Part shown: positions 52,034 through 63,953 of the stretch, in pieces
How positions within the stretch are numbered: the first letter of the stretch is position 1
Layout of the letters: each line of letters opens with the position of its first letter
NCBI RefSeq assembly: GCF_000310145.2
Contig: NZ_AMXA01000014.1
Coordinates: 32,385-96,384 of the forward strand
Reading direction: 5' to 3'
DNA length: 64,000 nucleotides
Source: Thauera sp. 28
Lineage (GTDB): Bacteria; Pseudomonadota; Gammaproteobacteria; Burkholderiales; Rhodocyclaceae
Notes under the pieces: model-generated
The model's input: the letters and a program-made list of their open reading frames with translations, nothing else
The model's database searches: none
What the model was told of the DNA's origin: nothing
Program-made: the position numbers and the translations under genes

Positions 52034-52855
52034 TCAGTGTGACAACAGGACGAAAACGAGCGCCACGATCGGCAGCGTGGACGTGAGGCTGTCGATCCGG
52101 TCAAGGATGCCGCCATGCCCGGGAAGGATGCTGCCGCTGTCCTTGAGCCCCGCCTGCCGCTTGAGCAGCGATTCGAACAGATCGCCGATGATGCTGAGCG
52201 CCGTCCAGGTCACCAACGCCAGGCCGATCACCAGCGCACCGCCCGCCTGGCCTGCGCCGAGCCAGACCAGGACGCCGATGCCATAGAGCAGGACGGCAGC
52301 CACGGCACCCATCGCGCCCTCCCAGGTCTTGCCCGGGCTGATCGTTGGGGCAAGCTTGTTTCGTCCGAGCGTGCGTCCGGTGAAATAGGCGGCAATGTCG
52401 GCGACCCAGACCACAGCCATCGTACCAAGCAAGACCCACGGCCCGACGACGCGCAGGTGGGCGAGCGCCAGCGCGGTCGGGATGAGGACGATGAAGCCCA
52501 CGAGTGACGCAAGCATCGGTTTGTCCAGCGGCCACTTGCGCAGCAACCACATCGGTACGACGAACATCCAGAACAAGGCGCTGATCGCATACAACGGCAG
52601 CAGCAGCGGAGTGCCAGCAAGCGTGCCGCTACCGAGCCCGGTCAGGTAGCCGAGCATCAGGCAGGACACCGCGAATACCACCGCCGTGGACATGCGCAAG
52701 GGCCGATCGAAGCGGGCGAGCCCGCCCCACTCCCATGCTGCCAGGCCGCATAGCGCCGCGCACAGGGCAAGCCAGGCGATCGCCGGCAGCAGGAATACTG
52801 CGCCCAGCAGGCCGGCAAGCAGCAACAAGGCGGTGACGACGCGATCCTTAAGCAT
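52034..52855 (-). CDS. cdsA: phosphatidate cytidylyltransferase
   Basis: The 273-residue protein has about eight membrane spans and the CdsA signature region GRNKLAPTISPGKTWEGAMG near 174-193, then GDLFESLLKRQAGLKDSGSI near 228-247 and the terminal PGHGGILDRIDSL. It makes CDP-diacylglycerol. The start overlaps uppS by 8 bp. Confidence 0.95.
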   Translation of the reverse strand: MLKDRVVTALLLLAGLLGAVFLLPAIAWLALCAALCGLAAWEWGGLARFDRPLRMSTAVVFAVSCLMLGYLTGLGSGTLAGTPLLLPLYAISALFWMFVVPMWLLRKWPLDKPMLASLVGFIVLIPTALALAHLRVVGPWVLLGTMAVVWVADIAAYFTGRTLGRNKLAPTISPGKTWEGAMGAVAAVLLYGIGVLVWLGAGQAGGALVIGLALVTWTALSIIGDLFESLLKRQAGLKDSGSILPGHGGILDRIDSLTSTLPIVALVFVLLSH

Positions 52856-53633
52856 TGGGTTCCTGCAGTTCGGCAGCGCTTTGCTTGAGCTGCTCGCTGG
52901 TACGCCCGAAACGGCGCTCCCGCCCCTGGTAGGAGTCGATCGCCATGTCGAGCGCAGCCTCATCGAAATCGGGCCAGAGCGTATCGGTGAAATACAGCTC
53001 GGTGTAAGCGAGCTGCCACAGCATGAAGTTACTGATCCGCTTCTCGCCACCGGTGCGGATGAACAGATCGGGTTCTGGTGCGAAGCTCATCGACAACTCG
53101 GCTGCGAGCTCATCCTCGCTGAAGTCCCCGTCACGCCCAGGGTTGTTGGCGATCAAGCGCGACATGGCGTTCATGAGGTCCCAGCGCCCGCCATAGTTGG
53201 CCGCCACCGTAAGGTGGAAACGGTCGTTGGCGGCCGTGAGCGCCTCGGCCTCACGCACCACGCCCACCAACTGCGAGTCGAACCGTGACAGGTCGCCGAT
53301 GACCCTGAAACGGATACCGTTCTCGTGCAGGCGCTTGACCTCGCGGCGCAGCGACTTCAAGAACAACTGCATCAGAAAGGAGACTTCGTCTGGCGGACGC
53401 CTCCAGTTCTCGGAGCTGAAGGCAAACACGGTGAGATAGCCGACGCCACGCTCGATGCACCCCCGGGTCACTGCGCGCAAAGCCTCGACGCCACGGCTGT
53501 GCCCCGCTACGCGCGGCATCAGACGCTTGCGCGCCCATCTGCCGTTGCCGTCCATGATCACCGCAATGTGCTGCGGCACGGATGCAACTTCCGGAATCTC
53601 CCGTGTGGAGCTCCTGAACAATCTACCGACCAT
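52848..53633 (-). CDS. uppS: undecaprenyl diphosphate synthase
   Basis: From the ATG at 53633, preceded by AGGAGG, the product is 261 residues. IAVIMDGNGRWARKR (catalytic Asp), FAFSSENWRRP and PDLFIRTGGEKRISNFMLWQ are all present. It builds the C55 lipid carrier for wall and polysaccharide export. The C-terminal tail (FGRTSEQLKQSAAELQE) is a short polar extension. Confidence 0.96.
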   Translation of the reverse strand: MVGRLFRSSTREIPEVASVPQHIAVIMDGNGRWARKRLMPRVAGHSRGVEALRAVTRGCIERGVGYLTVFAFSSENWRRPPDEVSFLMQLFLKSLRREVKRLHENGIRFRVIGDLSRFDSQLVGVVREAEALTAANDRFHLTVAANYGGRWDLMNAMSRLIANNPGRDGDFSEDELAAELSMSFAPEPDLFIRTGGEKRISNFMLWQLAYTELYFTDTLWPDFDEAALDMAIDSYQGRERRFGRTSEQLKQSAAELQEPNA

Positions 53634-53682
53634 GACCTGCCTCCTGTCCCGCCGTGCTGGCAACTGCCGATCCGGGGCCGGA

Positions 53683-54240
53683 TCAGATCTGCATCAGCTC
53701 CTGTTCCTTCTGCGCGAGCAGCTTGTCGATCTCGGCAACGTATTTGTCGGTGAGTTTCTGGATGTCATCCTCGGCGCGACGCTCGTCGTCTTCCGAGATG
53801 AGCTTGTCCTTCACCGCGTCCTTGAGTTGCTGGTTCGCGTCACGGCGCAGGTTGCGGATGGCGACCTTCGCATTCTCGCCTTCGTGGCGAACGACCTTGG
53901 TGAGGTCGCGGCGGCGCTCTTCGGTAAGCGCGGGCATGGGCACGCGCAAGAGCTCGCCCATGTTCGACGGATTGAGACCGAGATCACTGTCGCGAATCGC
54001 CTTTTCGACCTTGGGCAGCATCGGCTTTTCCCAAGTCTGTACGCCGATGGTACGAGCATCGATCAGGGTGATGTTGGCGACCTGGTTCACCGGCACCATC
54101 GAGCCGTAATACTCGACCATGACATGGTCGAGCAGACCGGTGTGGGCACGCCCGGTGCGGACCTTGGCGAGATCGGTCTTGAGCGATTCGACCGACTTCT
54201 GCATTTTCTGCTCGGTCGTTTTTTTGAGTTCAGGAATCAT
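53683..54240 (-). CDS. frr: ribosome recycling factor
   Basis: The 185-residue protein has [20 protein letters not shown] near 19-38, then [20 protein letters not shown] and the C-terminal [20 protein letters not shown]. It splits post-termination ribosomes with EF-G. It lies between pyrH and uppS in the usual order. Confidence 0.97.
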   Translation of the reverse strand: MIPELKKTTEQKMQKSVESLKTDLAKVRTGRAHTGLLDHVMVEYYGSMVPVNQVANITLIDARTIGVQTWEKPMLPKVEKAIRDSDLGLNPSNMGELLRVPMPALTEERRRDLTKVVRHEGENAKVAIRNLRRDANQQLKDAVKDKLISEDDERRAEDDIQKLTDKYVAEIDKLLAQKEQELMQI

Positions 54241-54258
54241 GCGCGCACTCTCCAGTAA

Positions 54259-54972
54259 TCAGGAATGGACCAGCGTTCCTTCGTCCTCGCCCATCACCAC
54301 GCGCTTGAGAGCGCCCGGCTTGAAGATCGAGAACACGTTGATCGGCAGCTTCTGGTCACGGCACAGCGCGAACGCCGTGGCATCGAGGACCGCCAGATTG
54401 CGGCCGATGGCCTCATCGAAGCTGATGCGATGATAGCGCTGGGCGCTCGGATCCTTCTTGGGGTCTGCCGTGTAGACGCCATCGACCTTGGTGGCCTTGA
54501 GGACGATCTGGGCACCGATCTCCGCACCGCGCAGGGCGGCAGCAGTATCGGTGGTAAAGAAAGGGTTGCCGGTGCCGGCAGCGAAGATGACGACCCGCCC
54601 CTCTTCGAGGTGGCGGATCGCGCGACCGCGGATGTAAGGCTCGACGACCTGGTCGATACGCAGCGCGGATTGCACGCGAGCCTCGAGGTCCATGCGACGC
54701 ATCGCATCGGCCAGGGCCATTGCATTCATCACGGTCGCCAGCATACCCATGTAGTCGGCCGTGGCGCGATCCATGCCAGATGCCGCACCCTTCATGCCGC
54801 GAAAGATGTTGCCGCCGCCAATCACCACACCCACCTGCACACCGAGCCGTGTAACCTCGGCGATCTCGGAGACGATGCGGGTTACGACATCCTCGTTGAT
54901 ACCATAGGCGTCATCTCCCATCAGGGCTTCGCCCGAGAGCTTGAGCAGGATGCGTTTATAGGCGGCGGACAT
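54259..54972 (-). CDS. pyrH: UMP kinase
   Basis: The start at 54972 gives 237 residues and an ideal six-base gap from GGGAG; an ATG six bases upstream has the Shine-Dalgarno too close. [35 protein letters not shown] and [20 protein letters not shown] are family blocks. It makes UDP from UMP and is hexameric. Confidence 0.96.
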   Translation of the reverse strand: MSAAYKRILLKLSGEALMGDDAYGINEDVVTRIVSEIAEVTRLGVQVGVVIGGGNIFRGMKGAASGMDRATADYMGMLATVMNAMALADAMRRMDLEARVQSALRIDQVVEPYIRGRAIRHLEEGRVVIFAAGTGNPFFTTDTAAALRGAEIGAQIVLKATKVDGVYTADPKKDPSAQRYHRISFDEAIGRNLAVLDATAFALCRDQKLPINVFSIFKPGALKRVVMGEDEGTLVHS

Positions 54973-54985
54973 ATCCATCTCCCTC

Positions 54986-55882
54986 TTACTTCTTTGCAGC
55001 AGCTGCGGCCTGCTCGGCCACTTCGGCAGCGAAGTCGGTCACTTTCTTCTCGATGCCTTCGCCGACGATGTAGAGGGTGAACGACGCGACGCTTGCGCCC
55101 TTCGCCTTGAGCAATTGCTCGATCGTCTGCTTGCCGTCCTCGGCCTTCACGAAGATCTGGCCGAGCAGGGTGACTTCCTTCAGGAACTTCTGCACCGTAC
55201 CTTCGGCGATCTTCTCGAGCATCGCCTCCGGCTTGCCGGCTTCACGCCCCTTCTCGATGGCAATGCGGCGCTCGGCTTCGATCAGCTCGGCCGACACACC
55301 GGAAGAGTCGAGCGACTTCGGCTTGGAGGCCGCGATATGCATCGCGATGTCACGCCCGAGTTGCTCGTCACCGCCGACGAGGTCCAGCAGTACGCCGATC
55401 TTGGCGCCACCGTGGATGTAGGAGAACAGCTGGCCCTTGGCTTCGACGCGCGCGAAGCGGCGGATCGACATGTTCTCGCCGATCTTGCCGACCAGCGCGG
55501 TACGGGTCGACTCGACCGTACCCTCGCCCAGCGGCAGTGCCGACAGCGCAGCGACGTCGGCCGGATTGTTTGCCGACACCAGCTCGGCGCAGTTCTGCAC
55601 CAGCGCGAGGAAGTCGTCGTTCTTGGCCACGAAGTCGGTCTCGCAATTGACTTCGATGATGGTGCCGAGCTTGCCGTCTGCAGCAATGCTGATGCCGACG
55701 ATGCCTTCAGCGGCAATACGGGCGGCAGCCTTGGAAGCCTTGTTGCCGAGCTTGACGCGCAGGATCTCTTCAGCCTTGTCCATGTCGCCGCCGGCCTCGG
55801 TCAGCGCCTTCTTGCACTCCATCATCGGCGCGTCAGTCTTCTCGCGCAGTTCCTTGACCATGCTCGCGGTGATTTCCGCCAT
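54986..55882 (-). CDS. tsf: elongation factor Ts
   Basis: The 298-residue factor begins [20 protein letters not shown], with the EF-Tu contact [10 protein letters not shown] near 81-90, and ends in an Ala/Lys helix. It exchanges GDP on EF-Tu. It follows rpsB after 112 bp that include a hairpin. Confidence 0.97.
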   Translation of the reverse strand: MAEITASMVKELREKTDAPMMECKKALTEAGGDMDKAEEILRVKLGNKASKAAARIAAEGIVGISIAADGKLGTIIEVNCETDFVAKNDDFLALVQNCAELVSANNPADVAALSALPLGEGTVESTRTALVGKIGENMSIRRFARVEAKGQLFSYIHGGAKIGVLLDLVGGDEQLGRDIAMHIAASKPKSLDSSGVSAELIEAERRIAIEKGREAGKPEAMLEKIAEGTVQKFLKEVTLLGQIFVKAEDGKQTIEQLLKAKGASVASFTLYIVGEGIEKKVTDFAAEVAEQAAAAAKK

Positions 55883-55963
55883 GCTAGCTCCTGAATGTTC
55901 GGTTGTGTGTCAGATATGGGGTGGAGTCCCGGCCAGGCGGCCGCTCCACGGAGACCAGATTGC

Positions 55964-55983
55964 AAAAGGGGCCTCGCGGCCCC
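55964..55983 (-). terminator. rpsB-tsf intergenic terminator/attenuator
   Basis: On the minus strand GGGGCC-GCGA-GGCCCC is followed by TTTT (55967-55964), a compact rho-independent hairpin 11 bp after rpsB. It probably lowers tsf read-through, as the comparable E. coli intergenic hairpin does. A second palindrome, GTGGAG/CTCCAC (55921-55949), lies closer to tsf. Confidence 0.75.
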
Positions 55984-55994
55984 TGTGCAGAGGA

Positions 55995-56750
55995 TCAGGC
56001 CTGTTCCTGCGTACCTTCTTCCTCGACCTCGACGAATTCGTCGCCGCCCGCATCGACGATCTCCTGCAGCACCTGGCTGCGGCCTTGCAGCACGGCATCG
56101 GCCACGCCACGAGCGTAGAGACGGATTGCGCGCGACGAGTCGTCGTTACCCGGGATCACGTAATCAACGCCATCCGGCGAGTGGTTGGTATCGACCACGG
56201 CAACGACCGGAATACCCAGCTTCTGTGCTTCGGTAATGGCGATCTTGTGGTAACCGACGTCAATGACGAAGAGCGCATCGGGCAGGCCACCCATGTCCTT
56301 GATGCCGCCGATCGACTTCTGCAGCTTCTCGAGTTCGCGGCGAACGGTCAGCGCTTCGCGCTTGGACAGACGCTCGACCGAACCGTCTTCCATCATCGCC
56401 TCGACTTCCTTGAGACGCTTGATCGACTGCTTGACCGTCTTGAAGTTGGTCAGCATGCCGCCGAGCCAGCGCTCATCGACGAAAGGCATGCCGGCACGAC
56501 CCGCCTCTTCGGCGATGATCTCGCGCGCCTGGCGCTTGGTGCTGACAAACAGAACGTTGCCGCGGTTGGCAGCGAGCTTGCGGACGAAGTCCATCGCCTC
56601 GTTGTACTTGGCCATCGTCTTTTCGAGGTTGACGATGTGAATCTTGTTGCGCTGACCGAAGATATAGGGGGCCATGCGCGGGTTCCAGAAACGGGTCTGG
56701 TGACCGAAGTGGACGCCGGCTTCCAGCATCTGACGCATCGTAACGGACAT
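55995..56750 (-). CDS. rpsB: 30S ribosomal protein S2
   Basis: From [20 protein letters not shown] (GGAG upstream) the product is 251 residues. It contains [24 protein letters not shown] residues, [20 protein letters not shown] and [20 protein letters not shown]. The C-terminus is very acidic ([15 protein letters not shown]). It heads the conserved 16-gene minus-strand block. Confidence 0.97.
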   Translation of the reverse strand: MSVTMRQMLEAGVHFGHQTRFWNPRMAPYIFGQRNKIHIVNLEKTMAKYNEAMDFVRKLAANRGNVLFVSTKRQAREIIAEEAGRAGMPFVDERWLGGMLTNFKTVKQSIKRLKEVEAMMEDGSVERLSKREALTVRRELEKLQKSIGGIKDMGGLPDALFVIDVGYHKIAITEAQKLGIPVVAVVDTNHSPDGVDYVIPGNDDSSRAIRLYARGVADAVLQGRSQVLQEIVDAGGDEFVEVEEEGTQEQA

Positions 56751-57107
56751 GAATAACTCCAAATTTCAAAGGGTTGTACCTCCGCCCTGAGGTGCGCAAG
56801 CTCGCCGCAAAATGCTAACGAACAAGCCGCAAAAAACGCCACCGGCAGGCCGTCAGGTACCTGCAGCCCTTGAACGGCGTGCTGGCACCACAGCGCTGAC
56901 CCGGCAGACCCCTTCCATCAGGACGTGCGGATTTTGCCTGTCACTACAGACAAGCCGGCGATAATATCACGTCAGAATCACAGCACTCAAGGCGCGATTC
57001 ACTCCGGGTTTGCCGGCAAGGGGCGCATGCGATAGCCTTCAGTCCTTGGCAGGGGCCTTCAACCCCTCCCTCCCCCAACTCCCACGCCACTCGCACCCAT
57101 AAACATA
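56751..57107 (-). promoter_or_regulatory. rpsB-map divergent region with rpsB promoter
   Basis: This 357-bp stretch has no gene. On the minus strand TTGAGT (56990-56985) and TATTAT (56966-56961), 18 bp apart, form a good promoter for rpsB. That leaves a leader of about 200 nt, long enough for S2 autoregulation as known in enterics; I did not identify a specific S2-binding fold. The map side is C-rich with no clear -10. Confidence 0.6.
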
Positions 57108-57932
57108 ATGAGCATCGTCATCAAAACACCGGAAGAGATCGAGCAGATGAGGGTGGCGTGCCGCCTGGCTGCCGAAGTCCTCGACTACATCGAACCCTTC
57201 GTCAAGCCCGGCGTCACCACGGCCGAACTCGACCGCCTGTGCCACGATTACATGGTCGGCGTGCAGAACACGGTTCCGGCACCGCTCAACTATGCGCCCC
57301 CGGGTTACTCGCCCTATCCGAAGTCGATCTGCACGTCGGTCAACCATCAGGTGTGCCATGGCGTACCGGGCGACAAGGCACTCAAGAAGGGCGACATCGT
57401 CAACCTCGATATCACCGTCATCAAGGATGGCTTCCATGGCGACACGAGCCGCATGTTCATCGTCGGCGGCGAGGCCAGCATCATCGCCAAGCGCCTGACC
57501 CAGATCACCTATGAGTGCATGTGGCTGGGTATCGCCGCGGTGCGAGCGGGTGGGCGACTGGGCGACATTGGTGCAGCCATCCAGAAGCACGCCGAAGGCA
57601 ACGGCTTTTCCGTGGTGCGCGAGTTCTGCGGACACGGTATCGGCCGCAAGTTTCACGAGGAACCACAGGTTCTCCACTACGGCAAGGCAGGCACCGGCCC
57701 CGAGCTCAAGCCGGGGATGATCTTCACCATCGAGCCAATGATCAACGCCGGCAAGGCGGCGATCTCCGAACTGCCGGACGGCTGGACAATCGTGACCAAG
57801 GACCGCAGCCTGTCGGCGCAGTGGGAGCACACGATTCTCGTCACCGAGTCCGGCGTCGAGGTACTCACGGTTTCGCCCAAGGCGCCCGCTCCGCCCGCCA
57901 TCGTCGCCGACCGTTTCGCTGCGACACTCTGA
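57108..57932 (+). CDS. map: methionine aminopeptidase type I
   Basis: The 274-residue enzyme begins MSIVIKTPEEIEQMRVACRL. Metal ligands lie in VNLDITVIKDGFHGDTSRMF (two Asp), FCGHGIGRKFHEEP (His), FTIEPMIN (Glu) and SAQWEHTILVT (Glu). It removes initiator Met co-translationally. It is divergent from rpsB and 14 bp before glnD. No strong Shine-Dalgarno is visible. Confidence 0.96.
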   Translation: MSIVIKTPEEIEQMRVACRLAAEVLDYIEPFVKPGVTTAELDRLCHDYMVGVQNTVPAPLNYAPPGYSPYPKSICTSVNHQVCHGVPGDKALKKGDIVNLDITVIKDGFHGDTSRMFIVGGEASIIAKRLTQITYECMWLGIAAVRAGGRLGDIGAAIQKHAEGNGFSVVREFCGHGIGRKFHEEPQVLHYGKAGTGPELKPGMIFTIEPMINAGKAAISELPDGWTIVTKDRSLSAQWEHTILVTESGVEVLTVSPKAPAPPAIVADRFAATL

Positions 57933-57946
57933 GACGGACAAGGCGC

Positions 57947-60523
57947 ATGAACGACGCGCTCACCGAATCACTGCAGGGCTTCGTGGCCGCGGCCAGGCGC
58001 CGGCTCAGCGAGGGCATGGCCGCACTGCGCACCGCCTACGAGGCGCGCCCGCACACCGGCAACATGCTCAAGGGGCGAGCCACGCTCGTGGACGATGAGA
58101 TCGTCCGCCTATGGCACGACTGCGCAATGCCTGCCGATGCCGCAGTCGTTGCAGTGGGCGGCTACGGCCGTGGCGAGCTGTTTCCGGCCTCCGACGTTGA
58201 CCTGCTTATCCTGCTGCCGAAGGCCGCGGATGCGGCACTGCAGGGTAAGCTCTCCAGCCTCGTGAGTGCGTTGTGGGACATGGGCCTCGAGATCGGCCAT
58301 TCAGTGCGCACGATCGACGAGTGCCTGGTGGCCGCAGCCGACGACATCACCGTCCAGACCAGTCTTCTTGAGGCTCGACTGCTCACCGGCGACGGCAGGC
58401 TGTTCGAACTGCTCAACAGCCTCTTCCGCGATGGCCTCGACCTGCGCACTTTCTATAAGGCCAAGCTGCTCGAGCAGGAACAGCGCTACGCGCGCTTCAA
58501 TGAAACGCCGTACGCACTGGAGCCTAATTGCAAGGAGAGTCCCGGTGGGCTTCGCGACCTGCAGATGCTCGGCTGGATCGCGCGCGCCGGTGGTCTTGGA
58601 CGCAGTTGGCGGGATCTCGCGCGGCGGCGCCTGATTACCGGAAGCGAAGCCGGGGAGCTACGCAATGTCGAGCGTTTCCTCCAGCACCTGCGCATCCGTC
58701 TGCACTTGCTGACCGGGCGCAGCGAGGATCGGCTGCTGTTCGATCACCAGGAGAAGCTCGCGCGCATCCTCGGCATCGAACCCACGGCGACCCGACGCGC
58801 ATCCGAAGTTCTGATGCAGCGCTACTACGTGACCGCGAAGATGGTCATGCAGCTCAACACTGTACTGCTGCAGAACTACGGCAGCGTGATCTTTCCCGAC
58901 CGCGGCGCGGCGATCACGGTCAACCCCCGCTTCCAGGTCGTGCGCGAACTGCTCGACATCCGCCATGAGGATGTGTTCGAGCGCGAACCCGCCGCGCTGC
59001 TCGAGTGCTTCCTGTTGCTGCAGCAGCGCTCCGAACTCAAGGGCATGACTGCGCGCACGCTGCGAGCCCTGTGGATCAATCGCAACCGTGTGAATGCCGC
59101 CTTCCGGGCACGCCCCGAGCATCGCGCCCTGTTCCTGCAGATCCTGCAGCAGAAGCGCGGCATCGTGCGCAGCTTCAGGCGCATGAACGAATACGGCATC
59201 CTGTCGCGCTACATTGTCCCGTGGCGCCGTATCGTCGGACAGATGCAGCACGACCTGTTCCATGTCTACACGGTCGATCAGCACATCCTCATGGTGTTGC
59301 GCAACATGCGGCGCTTCACGATGGGCGAACATGCGCACGAATACCCGCTGATGACCCGGCTCATCATCGGCTTCGAGCGCCACTGGCTGCTCTATATCGC
59401 CGCCCTCTTTCACGACATCGCAAAGGGGCGCGGCGGCGACCATTCGACGCTTGGCATGACCGATGCGCGGGAGTTCTGCACCCAGCACGAACTGCCGACC
59501 GAGGACACCGAACTCGTGGTATGGCTCGTCGAGCACCACCTCACCATGTCGCGTGTGGCGCAGAAGGAAGACACTTCGGACCCCGAAGTGATTCAGCGCT
59601 TTGCAGATACGGTGGGCGACGAGCGCCGCCTGACAGCCCTCTACCTGCTTACCCATGCCGACGTGCGCGGCACCAGCCCCAAGGTCTGGAATGGCTGGAA
59701 GGGCAAGCTGCTCGAGGATCTTTTCTTCGCCACCCAGCGCCTGCTGCGCGGCGCAACCCCGCAGGCGGCACTGGGCCTGGATGACCGACTGGAGGACACG
59801 CGGCGCCTGCTGCGCTACCACGGCCTGCGCCCCGGCGTGGAAAACACGCTCTGGGATCACCTCGATCCGGTGTACTTCATGCGCCACTCTGCCGAGGAGA
59901 TCGCATGGCACACCCGGCTGCTTTACTATCGCAGCGACTCGCCCGAGCCGGTCGTCAAGGCGCGTGTGGCTGAAGACGAGGATGGCGTCCAGGTAATGGT
60001 CTTCACGCGCGACCAGCGCGACCTCTTCGTGCGCCTCACCGGCTTCTTCGGGCGCATGGGGTTCTCGATCCTCGACGCCAAGGTACATACGACGCGCCAT
60101 GGCTTCGCACTCGACAGCTTCATGCTCCAGGACCCGGGGCAACGAGCGTCCTACCGGGACATCGTGACCCTGATCGAGCACGAGCTGGCCGTGCGCCTGC
60201 AACAGCAGGGCGCGCCCGAGCGCCCCGCGCGTGGGCGCATGTCGCGCCACGTCAAGCACTTCCCGATCAGCCCCGAAGTCAGCATCCGCGCCGACGAAGC
60301 CGGGCGGCATCACGTCCTGTCACTGACCGCGGCCGACCGCCCCGGCCTGCTCTTCGATGTCGCCTCTGTGCTTGCCGATCATGGCATCCGCCTGCATACG
60401 GCCAAGATCGCCACACTGGGCGAGCGCGTCGAAGACACCTTCCTGCTCACTGGCCAGGCCCTGAACCAGGACGCGCTCGTGCTCAAGATCGAGCGCGAGA
60501 TCCTGGACCGCCTGCAGACATGA
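57947..60523 (+). CDS. glnD: bifunctional PII uridylyltransferase/uridylyl-removing enzyme GlnD
   Basis: The 858-residue protein has the nucleotidyltransferase motif GGYGRGELFPASDVDLL near 69-85. An HD domain (YIAALFHDIAKGRGGDHS near 483-500) performs deuridylylation, and two C-terminal ACT domains (one with LTAADRPGLLFDVASVLADH) sense glutamine. It reads cellular nitrogen status and sets PII modification. The start at 57947 follows map by 14 bp; the longer frame lies within map. Confidence 0.96.
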   Translation: MNDALTESLQGFVAAARRRLSEGMAALRTAYEARPHTGNMLKGRATLVDDEIVRLWHDCAMPADAAVVAVGGYGRGELFPASDVDLLILLPKAADAALQGKLSSLVSALWDMGLEIGHSVRTIDECLVAAADDITVQTSLLEARLLTGDGRLFELLNSLFRDGLDLRTFYKAKLLEQEQRYARFNETPYALEPNCKESPGGLRDLQMLGWIARAGGLGRSWRDLARRRLITGSEAGELRNVERFLQHLRIRLHLLTGRSEDRLLFDHQEKLARILGIEPTATRRASEVLMQRYYVTAKMVMQLNTVLLQNYGSVIFPDRGAAITVNPRFQVVRELLDIRHEDVFEREPAALLECFLLLQQRSELKGMTARTLRALWINRNRVNAAFRARPEHRALFLQILQQKRGIVRSFRRMNEYGILSRYIVPWRRIVGQMQHDLFHVYTVDQHILMVLRNMRRFTMGEHAHEYPLMTRLIIGFERHWLLYIAALFHDIAKGRGGDHSTLGMTDAREFCTQHELPTEDTELVVWLVEHHLTMSRVAQKEDTSDPEVIQRFADTVGDERRLTALYLLTHADVRGTSPKVWNGWKGKLLEDLFFATQRLLRGATPQAALGLDDRLEDTRRLLRYHGLRPGVENTLWDHLDPVYFMRHSAEEIAWHTRLLYYRSDSPEPVVKARVAEDEDGVQVMVFTRDQRDLFVRLTGFFGRMGFSILDAKVHTTRHGFALDSFMLQDPGQRASYRDIVTLIEHELAVRLQQQGAPERPARGRMSRHVKHFPISPEVSIRADEAGRHHVLSLTAADRPGLLFDVASVLADHGIRLHTAKIATLGERVEDTFLLTGQALNQDALVLKIEREILDRLQT

Positions 60524-60545
60524 CAAGGGGGCTTTCGCCCCCTTG
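60524..60545 (+). terminator. glnD terminator
   Basis: CAAGGGGGC (60524-60532) and GCCCCCTTG (60537-60545) form a perfect 9-bp stem with a TTTC loop directly after the glnD stop. A pyrimidine-rich tail with interrupted T follows, so termination strength is moderate. Confidence 0.7.
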
Positions 60546-60600
60546 CCTCTTCCTTGCGCCCATCCGGGCCCCAGCAGCCTGCAGGCGTCCGCCGCAGAGA

Positions 60601-61107
60601 TCAGTGCCCCTTGCCGGCAATGCGATCCATGGCTGCGTAGAGCAGGCCGGAGAACAGGAAGGTGACATGGATGCCCACCATCCAGGCGAGCTGACGGTCG
60701 GTCATGTTGTGGGCATTCATGAAGCCCTTGAGCAACTCGATCCCCGAGATGGCGACGATCGAACCGATCAGCTTGAGCTTCAGGTCCGAAAAGCCTATGT
60801 GTCCCATCCAGTCCGGCCGGTCGCGGTGGGAGTGCAAGTCCTCCATCTTCGACACGAAGTTCTCGTAGCCGCTGAACATGATGATGATCAGCAGATTCAT
60901 GATCAGCGCAACGTCCACCAGGGTGAGCACGCCGATGATCAACTCGCTCCCCGATGCGGACCAGATCTCGGCGAACAGCCCGAACAGCTCCTTCATGAAC
61001 TTGAACAGCAGCAACAGCATCGCCATCGCCAGGCCCAGGTAGACCGGCGCCATCAGCCAGCGGCTGGTGAAGAGCACATGCTCGAATGCGGTTTCGATAC
61101 GTTTCAT
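60601..61107 (-). CDS. YqhA-family (UPF0114) membrane protein
   Basis: From MKRIETAFEHVLFTSRWLMA the product is 168 residues with three or four membrane spans (VYLGLAMAMLLLLFKFM, LTLVDVALIMNLLIIIMFSG, LIGSIVAISGIELLKGFM and LAWMVGIHVTFLFSGLLYAA). ENFVSKMEDLHSHRDRPDWM is the family's conserved loop. The function is unknown. A GGAG precedes this start; an upstream in-frame start adds a poor leader. It follows the phosphorylase gene after 23 bp. Confidence 0.88.
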   Translation of the reverse strand: MKRIETAFEHVLFTSRWLMAPVYLGLAMAMLLLLFKFMKELFGLFAEIWSASGSELIIGVLTLVDVALIMNLLIIIMFSGYENFVSKMEDLHSHRDRPDWMGHIGFSDLKLKLIGSIVAISGIELLKGFMNAHNMTDRQLAWMVGIHVTFLFSGLLYAAMDRIAGKGH

Positions 61108-61130
61108 GCGATTTGCTCCGGCCCCTGGCC

Positions 61131-61868
61131 TCAAACCCTGCACAAGCACTCGAGTACGTTGCGCACCCTCAGCATGGATTCCTGCAGCACGATCTCGATG
61201 TCGGGAAAGTGGATGCCCGCCTCGCTCGACCAGCGCCCGGCAGCGTAATTGACCACCACACCAATCGCTGCATAGGGGAGATCGAGCTCGCGCGCCAATG
61301 CAGCCTCGGGCATGCCGGTCATGCCGACGATGTCGGCACCATCACGGTCGAGCCGGTTGATCTCCGCTGCGGTCTCCAGCCGCGGCCCCTGGGTGCTGGC
61401 ATAGACACCGCCATCGACCGCGTACTCGCCCGCAGCGGAGATCGCCGCAAGCAGGCGCTGGCGCAGCGCCTGGTCGTAGGGGTGAGTGAAGTCGATATGG
61501 CGCACCGGGGTATCGCCACCCTCGAAGAAGGTGCTCTTGCGACCCCAGGTGTAATCGATGATCTGGTCGGGCACCATCAAGGTGCCCGGCCCCAGTTCGG
61601 CCCGGATGCCACCGACCGATGCCACCGAGACGATGCCGCTTACCCGCGCATCCTTGAGCGCCCAGATGTTGGCGCGGTAATTGACCAGATGCGGAGGAAT
61701 CGTGTGGCCGTATCCATGTCGCGCCAGGAACACGACGGGCTCGTTACACATGCGGCCAAAGACGAGCGCGCCCGAAGGCTCGCCAAACGGGGTGCGCACA
61801 ACCTCGCGCCGCTCGATCTCCATGTTCGACAACTGGGTGAGTCCGCTGCCGCCGATGATCGCAAGCAT
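61131..61868 (-). CDS. S-methyl-5'-thioinosine/thioadenosine phosphorylase
   Basis: The 245-residue PNP/MTAP-family enzyme begins LAIIGGSGLTQL (phosphate loop). It contains FLARHGYGHTIPPHLVNYRA, ASTQGPRLETAAEI and MTGMPEAALARELDLPYAAI, with VVNYAAG at the purine-selecting position. Bacterial members with Asn here instead of Asp prefer 6-oxopurines such as methylthioinosine, so an MTIP-type enzyme is more likely than a true MTA phosphorylase. It takes part in methionine-purine salvage. Confidence 0.82.
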   Translation of the reverse strand: MLAIIGGSGLTQLSNMEIERREVVRTPFGEPSGALVFGRMCNEPVVFLARHGYGHTIPPHLVNYRANIWALKDARVSGIVSVASVGGIRAELGPGTLMVPDQIIDYTWGRKSTFFEGGDTPVRHIDFTHPYDQALRQRLLAAISAAGEYAVDGGVYASTQGPRLETAAEINRLDRDGADIVGMTGMPEAALARELDLPYAAIGVVVNYAAGRWSSEAGIHFPDIEIVLQESMLRVRNVLECLCRV

Positions 61869-61996
61869 TCGTGGTCTTCTCCGTGATGGGCGCGCGATTC
61901 TAGCACGTCACCGGACAGGCTCGATAATTCCATGCTGCGCCGCCGCAGCACGTGATAGAATCCTCGCCCTTTCAAAGACTTCGCACGCCCTCCTCC

Positions 61997-63814
<1,818 letters not shown>

Positions 63815-63953
63815 TTACTGGCCCGGCTGCCAACGGTTGGGCCGGTTTCGTAAGACAAGCATGCCTGAGAAGGCTCGCATCAGGGACCGCTCCTACGGCC
63901 CCTGATGGCGCTGGGTCCTGCGGTTACAACCGCGCCGCGGCTTGGGGTCTTTA

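Noticed and set aside
58658..60313. 551-codon minus-strand frame opposite glnD
   Set aside because: Antisense shadow of glnD with typical His/Ala/Val/Gln-rich composition.
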